Part shown: positions 32,537 through 41,266 of the stretch, piece by piece
Numbering within the stretch: position 1 is the stretch's first letter
How the letters are laid out: each line of letters opens with the position of its first letter
Assembly (NCBI GenBank): GCA_001029295.1
Contig: LDXJ01000032.1
Coordinates: forward strand, 331 to 42,311
Direction: 5' to 3'
Source: Peptococcaceae bacterium CEB3
Lineage (GTDB): Bacteria > Bacillota > Desulfitobacteriia > Desulfitobacteriales > Desulfitobacteriaceae
DNA length: 41,981 nucleotides
Translations under genes and position numbers: made by a program
Notes under the pieces: generated by a model
Databases searched by the model: none
The model's input: only the letters and a program-made list of their open reading frames with translations
Told to the model about the DNA's origin: nothing

Positions 32537-32575
32537 TCATAGGAGCGATAGCAAAAACTCATAGGAGCTATAGCA
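32537..32575 (+). promoter_or_regulatory. Two 17-bp direct repeats upstream of the reductase operon
   Basis: TCATAGGAGCGATAGCA (32537-32553) and TCATAGGAGCTATAGCA (32559-32575) differ at one base and are 22 bp apart, two helical turns, so both face the same side of DNA. They are 103-141 bp before the first reductase start and probably bind the NarL-type regulator. Two hairpins follow in the leader (32587-32597 and 32599-32628). Confidence 0.7.
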
Positions 32576-32677
32576 TCCGGGGATATGCCACCATGGCAGA
32601 TGGGGATGAGCGCACTGAGATGCCCATCAGGACCGTTTAACCATTTTTCGATATTTAAATGAGGAAGGTGATTAAAG

Positions 32678-33712
32678 TTGGCGGAAAATGAAAGACCTGC
32701 TCAAGAGAAAGAGGGCAGAACTCCAGATCGGCGGGGATTTCTGAAAAAGGCTCTTACTCTGGGCGGGGTGTTAGGAGCTGCCGGTGCGTTCGGTGCTCTG
32801 GGTATCGGCAAGGCCCTGGCCGCGGGGCGGGCGGGAGAGGAAAGTCAGCCCGGCGGGATGCTCCAGGCTGACGGTGAGGCTTTAACTTGGCAAGGCTACG
32901 CTGACCCGAATCTCAACAAGGGAGACGGCTGGCAGGATTGGAGCCGCCTGTTGAACCCGGCCAAACTGCCTATTTACCATGATAATTTCGCTCAGATCAA
33001 GGCCGCGCGGCCGAAACACCATTGGGTTCTGGTGGTCGATCTGCGCAAATGCACCGGCTGCCAATCCTGTGTCGTCGCCTGCAAAAGCGAGAACAACATT
33101 CCTGTGGGAAATTACCGTACTTGGGTGGACGTGGGCCAAGTCGGCAAGACCGTGGCAGCCGCCGGCGGGGATGTGGTTACAGATGAGGGGAGTTATGTGC
33201 AAGAAGTCAAAGTGCGCAATATTCCCAAGCTCTGTAATCACTGTGACAATCCCCCCTGTGTCACCGTCTGTCCGGTTAAAGCTACTTTTAAGCGTGCCGA
33301 CGGTCCGGTGCTCGTCGATCCACGCCTCTGCATCGGTTGTGGGACCTGTGTCAATGCCTGTCCTTACGATGCCCGTTACCTTAACCCGATTTCCCATACC
33401 GCGGACAAATGCACATTGTGTGTTGAACGCATAGATGCCGGACTGCTTCCGGCCTGTGTCACGACCTGTGTCGGCCGGGCCCGCGTTTTTGGGGACCTGC
33501 TCGACCCTAAGAGCGAGGTTTCGCAACTCTTGGCCCATTACCCGGCTGAGGTGCGTAAACCTGAAATCGGCACTAAACCACAGGTTTTTTACATCGGACT
33601 GAACGGGGAACTGGCGACGGCCGACAATCCGGCGAGCCAGCGCCTGATTTACACCTACACCATGAATACCAATTCAACGGCTTATCAAAAGCTGAATTCT
33701 CCCCGCAAGTAG
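32678..33712 (+). CDS. Tat-exported four-cluster ferredoxin subunit (TtrB/SrdB-like)
   Basis: A 344-residue iron-sulfur subunit. The N-terminus has a Tat motif (DRRGFLKKA, arginines 18-19) and a hydrophobic h-region, so it is moved folded across the membrane. Four cluster motifs follow: CTGCQSCVVACK; CNHCDNPPCVTVCP; CIGCGTCVNACP; and CTLCVER...CVTTC. This is the PsrB/NrfC/TtrB plan, passing electrons from the membrane subunit to the molybdenum enzyme. It begins at TTG 32678 with GAGGAAGG upstream. It is the first gene of a B-C-A reductase operon. Confidence 0.92.
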   Translation: MAENERPAQEKEGRTPDRRGFLKKALTLGGVLGAAGAFGALGIGKALAAGRAGEESQPGGMLQADGEALTWQGYADPNLNKGDGWQDWSRLLNPAKLPIYHDNFAQIKAARPKHHWVLVVDLRKCTGCQSCVVACKSENNIPVGNYRTWVDVGQVGKTVAAAGGDVVTDEGSYVQEVKVRNIPKLCNHCDNPPCVTVCPVKATFKRADGPVLVDPRLCIGCGTCVNACPYDARYLNPISHTADKCTLCVERIDAGLLPACVTTCVGRARVFGDLLDPKSEVSQLLAHYPAEVRKPEIGTKPQVFYIGLNGELATADNPASQRLIYTYTMNTNSTAYQKLNSPRK

Positions 33713-33902
33713 GTTCAAATCTTTACAGATATTCTTAAATAGTATTCCGGTCATAAATGTGGTTGATTGGCCGGGTTCACTTGTAGGATTCCCTAAGGAT
33801 GATGGTGTTCGGGATAATCAGTGCTTCCTGTAAGATTGCTTCCCGTAGGAGATGGTTCACTCCTTAGATTCCCCCAAAATTTGCGACAAGGAGAGGAAAG
33901 GC

Positions 33903-35096
33903 ATGGGACTGGAACAGGTTTATTGGACTTTGCCCATCGTGGCATATCCCTATATTTCCGGGTTGATAGCGGGTTCGTTTATCGTTGGCTCCCTGTCCAA
34001 AGTATTTGGACAAAAACAGTATGAGCCCTTGGCCAAATTATCCTTGCTTGTAACATTCGCCTTTATCTTATTTGCCCCGGTGGGTCCACTGGCAGACGCC
34101 CAACAGCCCTCCCGCTGGTGGGAACTCTTCACCCGGCCCCACCTTCCTTCAGCGCCGATGGGTCTTTTTACGATGATTTGGACGGCGTATCTGCTTTTGG
34201 TTCTGGTGGAGATGTATTTGGCCTTCAGGGTGGATTTCTGTCAATTGGCCGCGGTTGAGACCGGCTGGCGAGCCAGACTGTACAGGGTGCTCGCCCTGGG
34301 TTCCACGGACACCTCCGAACAGCGGCAGGCCAAGGAGCACACATGGCTCGTGGGTTTAGCCGGAGTGGGAATTTTTCTGGCCTTTGCTTTCCACGGTTAC
34401 ATCGGCTTTATCTTTGGAGCGATCAAGGCCCGTCCACTGTGGCATAATGCTTTGATGATGCCGATGTTTATCACTTCGGCCATTCTCTCCGGTATTGCTC
34501 TGATGATTGTTGTCTATACCCTGGTGTTCCGTTATTTTTCCCGGGAGCAGAGAGTCGACGCTAACCTGACGAGCGGGTTAATGAAGATTATGCTCTGGGT
34601 CATGTTTGTCGATGTGTTTTTCGATATTGTCGATGTCCTGAACTCCGCCCCCGCAGCTTATGCGAATGCGGCGACCAGCCAAGGGTTTGCTCAGGTCTTC
34701 CTACACGGCCCCTTGACAGGAGCGTTCTGGTTCGGGCAAATCGGACTCTTAGTCCTGGCTTTGATCCTGGCCCTGCTGCCCAAAGTTCGGCGTTCACCTT
34801 CGGCCGCTTCTCTGACTTCCCTACTCGTGCTCGTGAGTGTTTTCTTCATGCGGTACAATGTCGTTATTGGCGGGCAACTCCAAGCGAAAGCATCCCAGGG
34901 CCTCGTCCTCTATACGCCGGCTCTGTTGGGGAGAGGTTCGGTCCAGGTGGTTTTCGGAATGTTTATGCTCATTCTTTTTGTCTTTTTGGTTGTCATGAAT
35001 GTTTTTCCTTGGGATGATGGGGCGCTCAGGCAGAGATTAGCGTCAGGGAATCGCCCTGGGGTCACGGAAAAGCCGGTGAATGCAGCCGGGCGCTAG
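33903..35096 (+). CDS. NrfD/PsrC-type membrane quinol-oxidising subunit (TtrC/SrdC-like)
   Basis: A 397-residue polytopic membrane protein with about nine hydrophobic helices, matching the NrfD/PsrC family that anchors iron-sulfur subunits and oxidises menaquinol. The ATG at 33903 has AGGAGAGG six bases upstream. The frame is open for 17 codons more but with no site. The 190 bases between ttrB-like and this gene hold no other gene. It forms the middle gene of the B-C-A order seen in tetrathionate and selenate reductase operons. Confidence 0.9.
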   Translation: MGLEQVYWTLPIVAYPYISGLIAGSFIVGSLSKVFGQKQYEPLAKLSLLVTFAFILFAPVGPLADAQQPSRWWELFTRPHLPSAPMGLFTMIWTAYLLLVLVEMYLAFRVDFCQLAAVETGWRARLYRVLALGSTDTSEQRQAKEHTWLVGLAGVGIFLAFAFHGYIGFIFGAIKARPLWHNALMMPMFITSAILSGIALMIVVYTLVFRYFSREQRVDANLTSGLMKIMLWVMFVDVFFDIVDVLNSAPAAYANAATSQGFAQVFLHGPLTGAFWFGQIGLLVLALILALLPKVRRSPSAASLTSLLVLVSVFFMRYNVVIGGQLQAKASQGLVLYTPALLGRGSVQVVFGMFMLILFVFLVVMNVFPWDDGALRQRLASGNRPGVTEKPVNAAGR

Positions 35097-35276
35097 GCCT
35101 CATGAGAGACCGAAGGTAGTTTGAAACTAGACTAAAGATAGACTGAAGAATGTTAACTCACTGGATCTTCTCCAGAGGAAGATGTTCAAAATCCTTGCTC
35201 GTGGAAACAGGTCTTTTGACGGGCGATGTCGGCCGCCCTGAGTAAGCAAAGCGGAGACAAACGGAGGGAAGTAGCG

Positions 35277-38200
35277 ATGAGCGATACTCTGAATATGCAA
35301 AGACGGACGTTTTTGAAAGGTGTGGCCTTAGGCGGTTCCTTGCTGGGAGGGCTGTGGGGCAGCATGCCCTGGCTGCCCGACGTAGTGAAGCAGCGCGGCC
35401 AATATGTCTACCCGCAGCGAGTCGAGTCCTGGCCTGGGGTAGATGTGCGCTATTCGGTTTGCCGGCAATGCCGTTCCGACTGTGGCCTGGAGGCCAGGGT
35501 GTTTAACAATGTCCTTTTGAAATTGGACGGAAATCCTTACCACCCCAACTCGACGGAACCGCAACTTCCTTATGCCACGGATCCTCAAGAAGCCGTGCGG
35601 GTAAAAATTCCCCACTCGATCTGCGCTCGCGGGCAGGCGGGAGCCCAGACTCTCTACGATCCCTACCGGGTTCTTCAGCCCTTGAAACGGATCGGACCGC
35701 GAGGCTCAGGCAAATTCAAAACGATCTCCTGGGAACAGTTGATCGAGGAGACGGTCAACGGCGGGCTTCTCTTCAAAGATGTACCGGGGGAAGAGAAACG
35801 CCGGGTGGAAGGGTTTGCCCAGCTTTGGAACCAAGGCCGGGGACGGTTCACCCCGGCAGACCCGGCTCACCCTGACATGGGTCCCCAGACCAACGAACTG
35901 GTCATGTACTGGGGACGGGCTGAAGTGGGTCAAAATACGTTTATCCAGCGTTTTGCCACCGCTTTCGGCAGTGTCAACGCCCTGCCGCATGTGGGGATCT
36001 GCGAGTTAAATCACCACGTGGCTACGCAGCAGTCCTTGAACGGTGCGGTAGCCATGTTAAAACCGGATATCGCCAACTCAGAATTCATCATTTGGTTTGG
36101 GGCCGGAATCTATACCGCTAATTTTCCTATGCAGGCTTTGGCCCGGAAGATTGCGGCCGCCTCGTCCAAGGGTCTGAAGTTCGTTCTGGTGGATGTTTCG
36201 GCCACGGCGGGCGTGGCCCACGCGGACCGTTTCATTACAGTAAAACCCGGCGGAGACGGTGCCCTGGCTATGGGGATGGTTCGCTGGATTCTGGAGAATC
36301 ACCGCTATGACAGCCGCTTCCTGATGAATACCACGTTGAAGGCGGCTCAGGCTCAGGGGGAGCCGAACTATGCCAATGCCGCCTACCTTGTTATCAGCGA
36401 TCCCTCTCATCCTAAAGCGCACAAATTTGCCCGGGCGGCTGACGTTGGACTGGCGGCTGCCGGTTCCGCCGACGCCGATAAATATGTGGTGGTTGACGCG
36501 GGTGGTCAGGCAGCCGTGTTTGATACGGTGGCTCAGGGTCTCCTCTGGCCTCAGGGGGATTTGGAAGTAAAACCGGTGACGGTGGGCGGGGTGAGCTGCC
36601 TGACAGCTATGCAGATTCTCTACCAAACAGCGCAGGAGCATACTTTGGCGGACTATGCCAAACTCGCCGGAGTGAGCACCCAGGTGATCACCGAATTGGC
36701 CCGGGAGTTCACATCTCACGGCAAGAAAGCAGTGGCCGATTTTTACCGGGGGCCTGCTATGCATACCAATGGGTTCTACAACGGGCGTTCGATCATGACC
36801 CTCAATTTCCTCATCGGCAACATTGACTGGGCGGGAGGATATATGGCGGGCGGAGGCACAGCCGATTTCATGGGGGCTAAACCCACCTCACCGTTCCACT
36901 TGGGCAAATGGCCCAACCAGCCCAAAGGTGTCCCAAATGGGGTCAAAATCTCGCGCGAAGGTGCTTTTTACGAGAAGACCACCTACTACAAGGAACTTAA
37001 AAATGAAGGCCGCTCTCCTTTCCCGGCCAAAAGACCTTGGTATCCCTTTGGCTTCGGTATTTGGCATGAAATCTTCGGCGGAATATGGGACGCGTACCCA
37101 TACCCCGCCAAAATCGTCTACCAGCACATGGGAAATCCGGCCTATTCGGCCCCACCCGGGATGGGTGGCGCGGACGACGAGAAACTGCCTTGGTTCCGCA
37201 TGATCAAAGACCTAGACAAAGTGCCGCTCTTTATCACGGACGACATCGTCCTTTCCGAGACATCCATGTATGCTGACTATATCGTTCCGGACAGTACGTT
37301 CCTGGAAGCTTGGGGAGCTTTGCCGGGATTTCCGACGACACCCACGTCTGTGATCGGGATCCGGCAGCCGATTGTCGATCCGTTGATGGCTAAGACGAAA
37401 GACGGACGGCCCATGTGCTTTGAAACGTATTATATTGATGTGGCCGAGAAGTTGGGGATGCCGGGCTTCGGCAAGAATGCCTTCATGGACGGGGGAAGCC
37501 TGCACCGGCGGGAAGATTTCTATTTGCGCATGATCGCCAACGTCGCTTATGATGCCGGCACTTATCTGCAGCTTGATTCCCTGGGGCAACCGGCCAAAAT
37601 GGGTCCTGTGCCTGATGCCACGGCCGCGGAAATGCAGAGCGTGGCCCGCTGGCAGAAGCAGTTCGGCTCTGTCTTGACTCCGGCCCAGTGGCGCAAAGTG
37701 GCCTATGTCATGGCCCGGGGTGGACGTTTTGAAGACTACGGGTTGGCTTACCTGGGGGATAAACCCGGTTGGCTCACTCATCGCTATGGCAGTGCCAAAA
37801 ACCTGCTGCAAATTTACAACGAGGGAGTGGGGAGCACTCACAACGCGATTAGCGGTGAGATTTTTCATGGTACGGGGATTGCGCTGCCTCAACGGACTTT
37901 GAAAGGGCGGCTGCTGGATGAGATTGATTCGTCAAAGGAATTCAATTTCCATCTGACGACGTACAAACTGCCGATTCATACCCAATCCCGGACGATCAAT
38001 GACCCGTGGCTGTTGGAACTTCTGGCGCAGAACTATATTGAACTCAATGACGCGGATGCCAAACGTCTGGGTATTGCGGACGGGGATTGGATTAGGGTGG
38101 CATCCGCCAGTTATCCCCGGGGGATTACGGGGAAGGTCCGCAGTCTCCCGGGAGTGCGGCCCGGTGTGGTCACGTTTACCAATTCCTTCGGCCATTGGCA

Positions 38201-38399
38201 TTATGGTTCAGGCAGTTGGCAGGTCGACGGCCAAACGCTTCAGGGGGACGACTCCCGCAACGGCGGGGTGCGGCTCAATCCGCTCATGCGTCTGGATCCG
38301 GATATGCAGGACGCCAGCGGCTGGGGAACGTGTCTGGAAGATCCGGTGGGCGGTGGGGCTTCGTATTTTGACACTAAGGTGAAGATCAGCAAGGTCTAA
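35277..38399 (+). CDS. Tat-exported molybdopterin oxidoreductase catalytic subunit (TtrA/SrdA-like)
   Basis: A 1040-residue catalytic subunit of the DMSO-reductase family. Tat motif QRRTFLKG (arginines 9-10). A 4Fe-4S site is formed by C62, C65, C69 and C116. GICELNHH (C242) is a plausible position for the molybdenum-ligating cysteine. The block GEPNYANAAYLVI and the length just over 1000 residues resemble tetrathionate reductase TtrA and the related selenate reductase SrdA rather than PsrA/PhsA (about 750). The ATG at 35277 has GGAGGGA nine bases upstream. An in-frame ATG at 35226 lies before this site. The natural acceptor (tetrathionate, selenate, or another sulfur or metalloid oxyanion) cannot be fixed from sequence alone. 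Upstream regulators of TtrS/TtrR type favour tetrathionate. Confidence 0.9.
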   Translation: MSDTLNMQRRTFLKGVALGGSLLGGLWGSMPWLPDVVKQRGQYVYPQRVESWPGVDVRYSVCRQCRSDCGLEARVFNNVLLKLDGNPYHPNSTEPQLPYATDPQEAVRVKIPHSICARGQAGAQTLYDPYRVLQPLKRIGPRGSGKFKTISWEQLIEETVNGGLLFKDVPGEEKRRVEGFAQLWNQGRGRFTPADPAHPDMGPQTNELVMYWGRAEVGQNTFIQRFATAFGSVNALPHVGICELNHHVATQQSLNGAVAMLKPDIANSEFIIWFGAGIYTANFPMQALARKIAAASSKGLKFVLVDVSATAGVAHADRFITVKPGGDGALAMGMVRWILENHRYDSRFLMNTTLKAAQAQGEPNYANAAYLVISDPSHPKAHKFARAADVGLAAAGSADADKYVVVDAGGQAAVFDTVAQGLLWPQGDLEVKPVTVGGVSCLTAMQILYQTAQEHTLADYAKLAGVSTQVITELAREFTSHGKKAVADFYRGPAMHTNGFYNGRSIMTLNFLIGNIDWAGGYMAGGGTADFMGAKPTSPFHLGKWPNQPKGVPNGVKISREGAFYEKTTYYKELKNEGRSPFPAKRPWYPFGFGIWHEIFGGIWDAYPYPAKIVYQHMGNPAYSAPPGMGGADDEKLPWFRMIKDLDKVPLFITDDIVLSETSMYADYIVPDSTFLEAWGALPGFPTTPTSVIGIRQPIVDPLMAKTKDGRPMCFETYYIDVAEKLGMPGFGKNAFMDGGSLHRREDFYLRMIANVAYDAGTYLQLDSLGQPAKMGPVPDATAAEMQSVARWQKQFGSVLTPAQWRKVAYVMARGGRFEDYGLAYLGDKPGWLTHRYGSAKNLLQIYNEGVGSTHNAISGEIFHGTGIALPQRTLKGRLLDEIDSSKEFNFHLTTYKLPIHTQSRTINDPWLLELLAQNYIELNDADAKRLGIADGDWIRVASASYPRGITGKVRSLPGVRPGVVTFTNSFGHWHYGSGSWQVDGQTLQGDDSRNGGVRLNPLMRLDPDMQDASGWGTCLEDPVGGGASYFDTKVKISKV

Positions 38400-38541
38400 G
38401 AGCGGCGAAGGTTAAGGGTCGGGATCAGCGAAGTTTTAGGGTCAAGGTCAGCAAAGTCTGAGGCACCAATTGATACGAGCCGTGACTTGAAGATCGTTGC
38501 AGGTAACAAAATGGTTCAGACGGGATGTAGGGGGGATGGAA
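38400..38541. repeat. Degenerate repeats between reductase and chaperone genes
   Basis: Imperfect units around GATCAGCAAGG (about 38384, 38423, 38447) are a continuation of the codons at the 3' end of the catalytic gene, as if its tail had been duplicated and then decayed. Confidence 0.5.
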
Positions 38542-39315
38542 ATGCTCAGCCAAATAAGCGCCACTTCTTCCGGTGGGAAGAAGGTTATGCCAGAGTCCGT
38601 TGCGGAAGAAATTGAAGTGTGTTCGGAAGAAAGTGAGGTATGTTCGGGAGAAATTGAATTGTGGTCAGGAAGGCGCTTTCTCTACGGTTTGGCCGCCGTG
38701 TTTTTAGGCAGGCCGCCCGCTCAGGAGTGGCTGGAACAAGTCATGTCCCCTCCTTTGCTGGTTGTGGCGGAGAGCTTAGGGATGCCCAGGATACTGGTGC
38801 ATGACCTGAAAAAAATCAGCGAGATCGTTCTGGACCCTTCAGAGCTTCCCCAATTTCTCGCCGACGCCCAAACGGAGTATGAGAGGTTGTTTAGGGTGCC
38901 TTTGAAAGGGACGATGGTGCCCTTAGGAGCCGGGGCGTATCTCCCGCGGGAGACAGATTTGAACCGGCGCCGGCTCATCGTGGAAGACTGGTATGCCCGC
39001 TTTGCTTTCGACTGGCGGGAGTATCTGTCCGGCACACCCGGTGTTTGGCCGAATGAGCCGGAACACGCGCTGTTGCTGCTGACTTTTCTGGCTATTATGG
39101 CTGACGAAGTGGTCACCAGTCTCACTGAAGCGGATGGGCTGGCGCCGGATCTGACTCTTGTCTGGCACGACGTCTTAAGATTAACTCAAGAATGGTTGCC
39201 GTTGTGCCTGAATCAGGTGGCAGACCGGAGCCAAAATCTGTATTACCGGACCTTGGCCCGCTTTACAGGCGAGGTTTTGGCGCGGGACGGAGGGGAGCTT
39301 CCCCGGGAGTCTTAG
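38542..39315 (+). CDS. TorD/DmsD-like molybdoenzyme chaperone
   Basis: A 257-residue, all-helical protein of the TorD/NarJ type that binds Tat signal peptides and helps insert molybdenum cofactor. Recognisable parts are LYGLAAVFLGRPP near residue 50, FLADAQTEYERLFRVPLKG and the C-terminal helices with EYERL and LTFLAIMADEV. Residues 22-42 are a tandem triplicate (EEIEVCS, EESEVCS, GEIELWS) in front of the domain, not a usual part of the family. ATG 38542 has GGGGGG six bases before it. An earlier TTG (38497) has no site. It is the last gene of the reductase operon. Confidence 0.85.
   Translation: MLSQISATSSGGKKVMPESVAEEIEVCSEESEVCSGEIELWSGRRFLYGLAAVFLGRPPAQEWLEQVMSPPLLVVAESLGMPRILVHDLKKISEIVLDPSELPQFLADAQTEYERLFRVPLKGTMVPLGAGAYLPRETDLNRRRLIVEDWYARFAFDWREYLSGTPGVWPNEPEHALLLLTFLAIMADEVVTSLTEADGLAPDLTLVWHDVLRLTQEWLPLCLNQVADRSQNLYYRTLARFTGEVLARDGGELPRES
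38605..38667 (+). repeat. Three 21-bp in-frame tandem copies
   Basis: Units at 38605-38625, 38626-38646 and 38647-38667 encode EEIEVCS, EESEVCS and GEIELWS at the N-terminus of the TorD-like chaperone. Confidence 0.9.
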
Positions 39316-39392
39316 GACAAGGGAGTGGCCCTGCTTTTTGGGCAAATTCGAGCCCCGTGGGAGATCCCCGGGGCTTCTGTCGCCGAGTCTTT

Positions 39393-40499
39393 TCATCCTC
39401 CGTTGGCGGTGCCTGGGGGGCGTCGGGGTCCAACCGACGGACTCTCCGGAAGAGAATGGATGGGATTTTTTTCCGCGAAATATTCAGTTGCACCTACGAG
39501 TACTCGATGCATATAATCGGAACCACCATGGCCCGAATTATCGATTAAATACAAGTCGGATAATGGATGATGCTTATGTATCGTCCAGGCAATACTTAAC
39601 TGTGAACTGATATCCAAGCGCCCCCTCACCATAACTAGAGGTATATCTTTAATTTTATTAAGGTTTCCTATGATATATTTATCTTCTAAAAACGCATAAT
39701 GCCCAAAATAATGTGTTACAAGCCTTGTGATACAAAGTCTAAAATGATCATCCAGATATCTTTCATTGTGATTTATATGATTTCCTAAACTTGTAAGACG
39801 ATCTTCCCATTTACACCATGCCCATGAAGCAGGCATATATACCGCAGGGTCAGAGGACGTCAAAAGTTTATTGTACGCTAAGGGAATATTATTGTCCGCC
39901 AATACATCTTTTATGGGGTAAAGAAAGGCATCGAACTCGCTCGGGAAAATATGCCCCATTCCCCATGTGAACCAGTCAACCTCCTGTTTTCTTGTTGTAG
40001 TAACGCCCCAAAGGATCATTTCTGTAACGCGGTCTGGATGCGTTATTGCATATGCCAGTGATAAGGTTGTGCCCCACGAACCCGCAAACAGCATACATCT
40101 GTCTATATTCAATTTGATCCTGATTTTTTCCATATCATGAATGAGATTCCTTGTGGTATTCGACCGCAAAGCAGTCTCTGTACTTCCGGCATTGGGCTGG
40201 CTTCTCCCGCACCCTCTTTGGTCAAATAATACAACACGATACAGACTTGGATTAAAAAACTGCCTCCAGTATGGAGTTGCTCCAGAGCCCGGTCCACCGT
40301 GTACGACCAGCACAGGCTTCCCGTCTGGATTTCCACATGTTTCCCAATAAATACGATGATCATCTCCGACTTCTATCTGTCCGGAATCGAAAGGTTGTAT
40401 ATCCTTATATAACGTTTTTTCCGACTTAATCGGATATAATTTGCTGAAGTTTTCTATAGGACTATTTTCCACAACGTTGCACTCCTGTTTTCCTTTCAT
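39393..40499 (-). CDS. pip: Proline iminopeptidase (alpha/beta hydrolase, S33)
   Basis: A 368-residue alpha/beta hydrolase. HGGPGSG near 68-74 is the oxyanion-hole motif, GSWGTTLSLAYA holds the nucleophile serine, VRGRLDISS the aspartate and DNSGHGG the histidine. This is the proline iminopeptidase family, which removes N-terminal proline from peptides in the cytoplasm. The gene is clearly more AT-rich than its neighbours, as expected for transferred DNA. The family normally ends near LVGATEYFA, but here about 25 more residues (including PSVGPRRPPG) come from GC-rich flanking DNA. The original stop seems to have been lost at the junction near 39455-39480. The start lacks a strong ribosome site in the 15 bases upstream. 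Confidence 0.88.
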   Translation of the reverse strand: MKGKQECNVVENSPIENFSKLYPIKSEKTLYKDIQPFDSGQIEVGDDHRIYWETCGNPDGKPVLVVHGGPGSGATPYWRQFFNPSLYRVVLFDQRGCGRSQPNAGSTETALRSNTTRNLIHDMEKIRIKLNIDRCMLFAGSWGTTLSLAYAITHPDRVTEMILWGVTTTRKQEVDWFTWGMGHIFPSEFDAFLYPIKDVLADNNIPLAYNKLLTSSDPAVYMPASWAWCKWEDRLTSLGNHINHNERYLDDHFRLCITRLVTHYFGHYAFLEDKYIIGNLNKIKDIPLVMVRGRLDISSQLSIAWTIHKHHPLSDLYLIDNSGHGGSDYMHRVLVGATEYFAEKNPIHSLPESPSVGPRRPPGTANGG

Positions 40500-41266
40500 T
40501 TAGCTTGAACTGACCGCAGAAATTGACCCTGTATTCCGCCGTCACACCACCCATTTTCATCCTCATCGACTACAGATACTTTATCTCGCGGCCTAATTTT
40601 ACTCTCTGGGTGGCCCTTTTGGCGGTTGACTTGCTGGGTCCGGCCAAAAGGACTTTAAACTTACACTAAGTTTACTACGCCAGCTAAGCAAAATCCTGCT
40701 GGTTTACAAACCAATAGGGCTATTTTTTCCCGTCCATTGTTATCCAAACGTAGGACTCCCGCTTCTACAAGTGGGAGTGGGTCCCACGTACCGTGCTTCG
40801 GTCGGGGTAGGCTCAGTCTTTGGCCGACATTGTCCACCGGACAATGTCGCCTTCGCCGCGAAGTATTTTTGAGGAAGTCCGTGAATGTGTTTCATCCTCG
40901 CAATAGCGACAGTTGGAGGAAATGAGAGAGAAGGCATTTCTAGAAGCAGGGCAGTCTAGAAGAGAACCAATCGCAGACGGGATGCCGCAGGGTGTCCCGT
41001 CTGGTCTAGGGGAGGTTTCTGTAAAAAGTTATTCGGGGGGCGGGTATGCAACCGGGATATGTAAAGGTTTAACCAAAGACAGCGTGTCATTGTTGCTTAT
41101 GAGAGCCAGTCATGCTTGCATGCTTCAGTTCTGCTGAAACATGCAAGAGATGGTTGTGGCAGGGGACACTGTGTTATAACCTGACTTTTACAGTTTGAAA
41201 AATGCGAAAAGCCCATAGGTGTTGAAACTACGGGCTTTTCTCTGATATGACCGTATTTGAATTTTG
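40500..41266. other. Gene-free stretch rich in inverted repeats
   Basis: No supportable gene. Hairpins include ACTCCC/GGGAGT (about 40752-40774), CGACATTGTCC/GGACAATGTCG (40825-40849), CTTCGCCGCGAAG followed by TATTTTT (40851-40870), CAGACGGGA/TCCCGTCTG (about 40975-41005), and CTTGCATG/CATGCAAG with an inner TTCAG/CTGAA (41115-41147). Such dense hairpins are typical of insertion-sequence ends or remnants. The minus-strand stretch 40500-40660 is open for about 50 codons without a start and is unidentified. Confidence 0.4.
41207..41239 (-). terminator. Terminator behind the transposase remnant
   Basis: AAAAGCCC (41207-41214) pairs with GGGCTTTT (41232-41239). On the minus strand it lies 28 bases after the transposase stop and is followed by CGCATTTTTC. 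Confidence 0.7.

Noticed and set aside
32463-32677. Molybdenum-cofactor riboswitch before the reductase operon
   Set aside because: I looked for it because of the downstream molybdoenzyme. Two small hairpins are present but not the consensus core of that class.
32882-33538. 218-codon minus-strand open frame
   Set aside because: Antisense to the Tat ferredoxin gene. The cysteine motifs are in the plus-strand protein.
36078-36764. 228-codon minus-strand open frame
   Set aside because: Antisense to the molybdoenzyme gene, with no independent support.
40737-40937. Overlapping 60-65 codon frames on both strands
   Set aside because: They run through several perfect hairpins. They may recall insertion-sequence ends but are not supportable genes.
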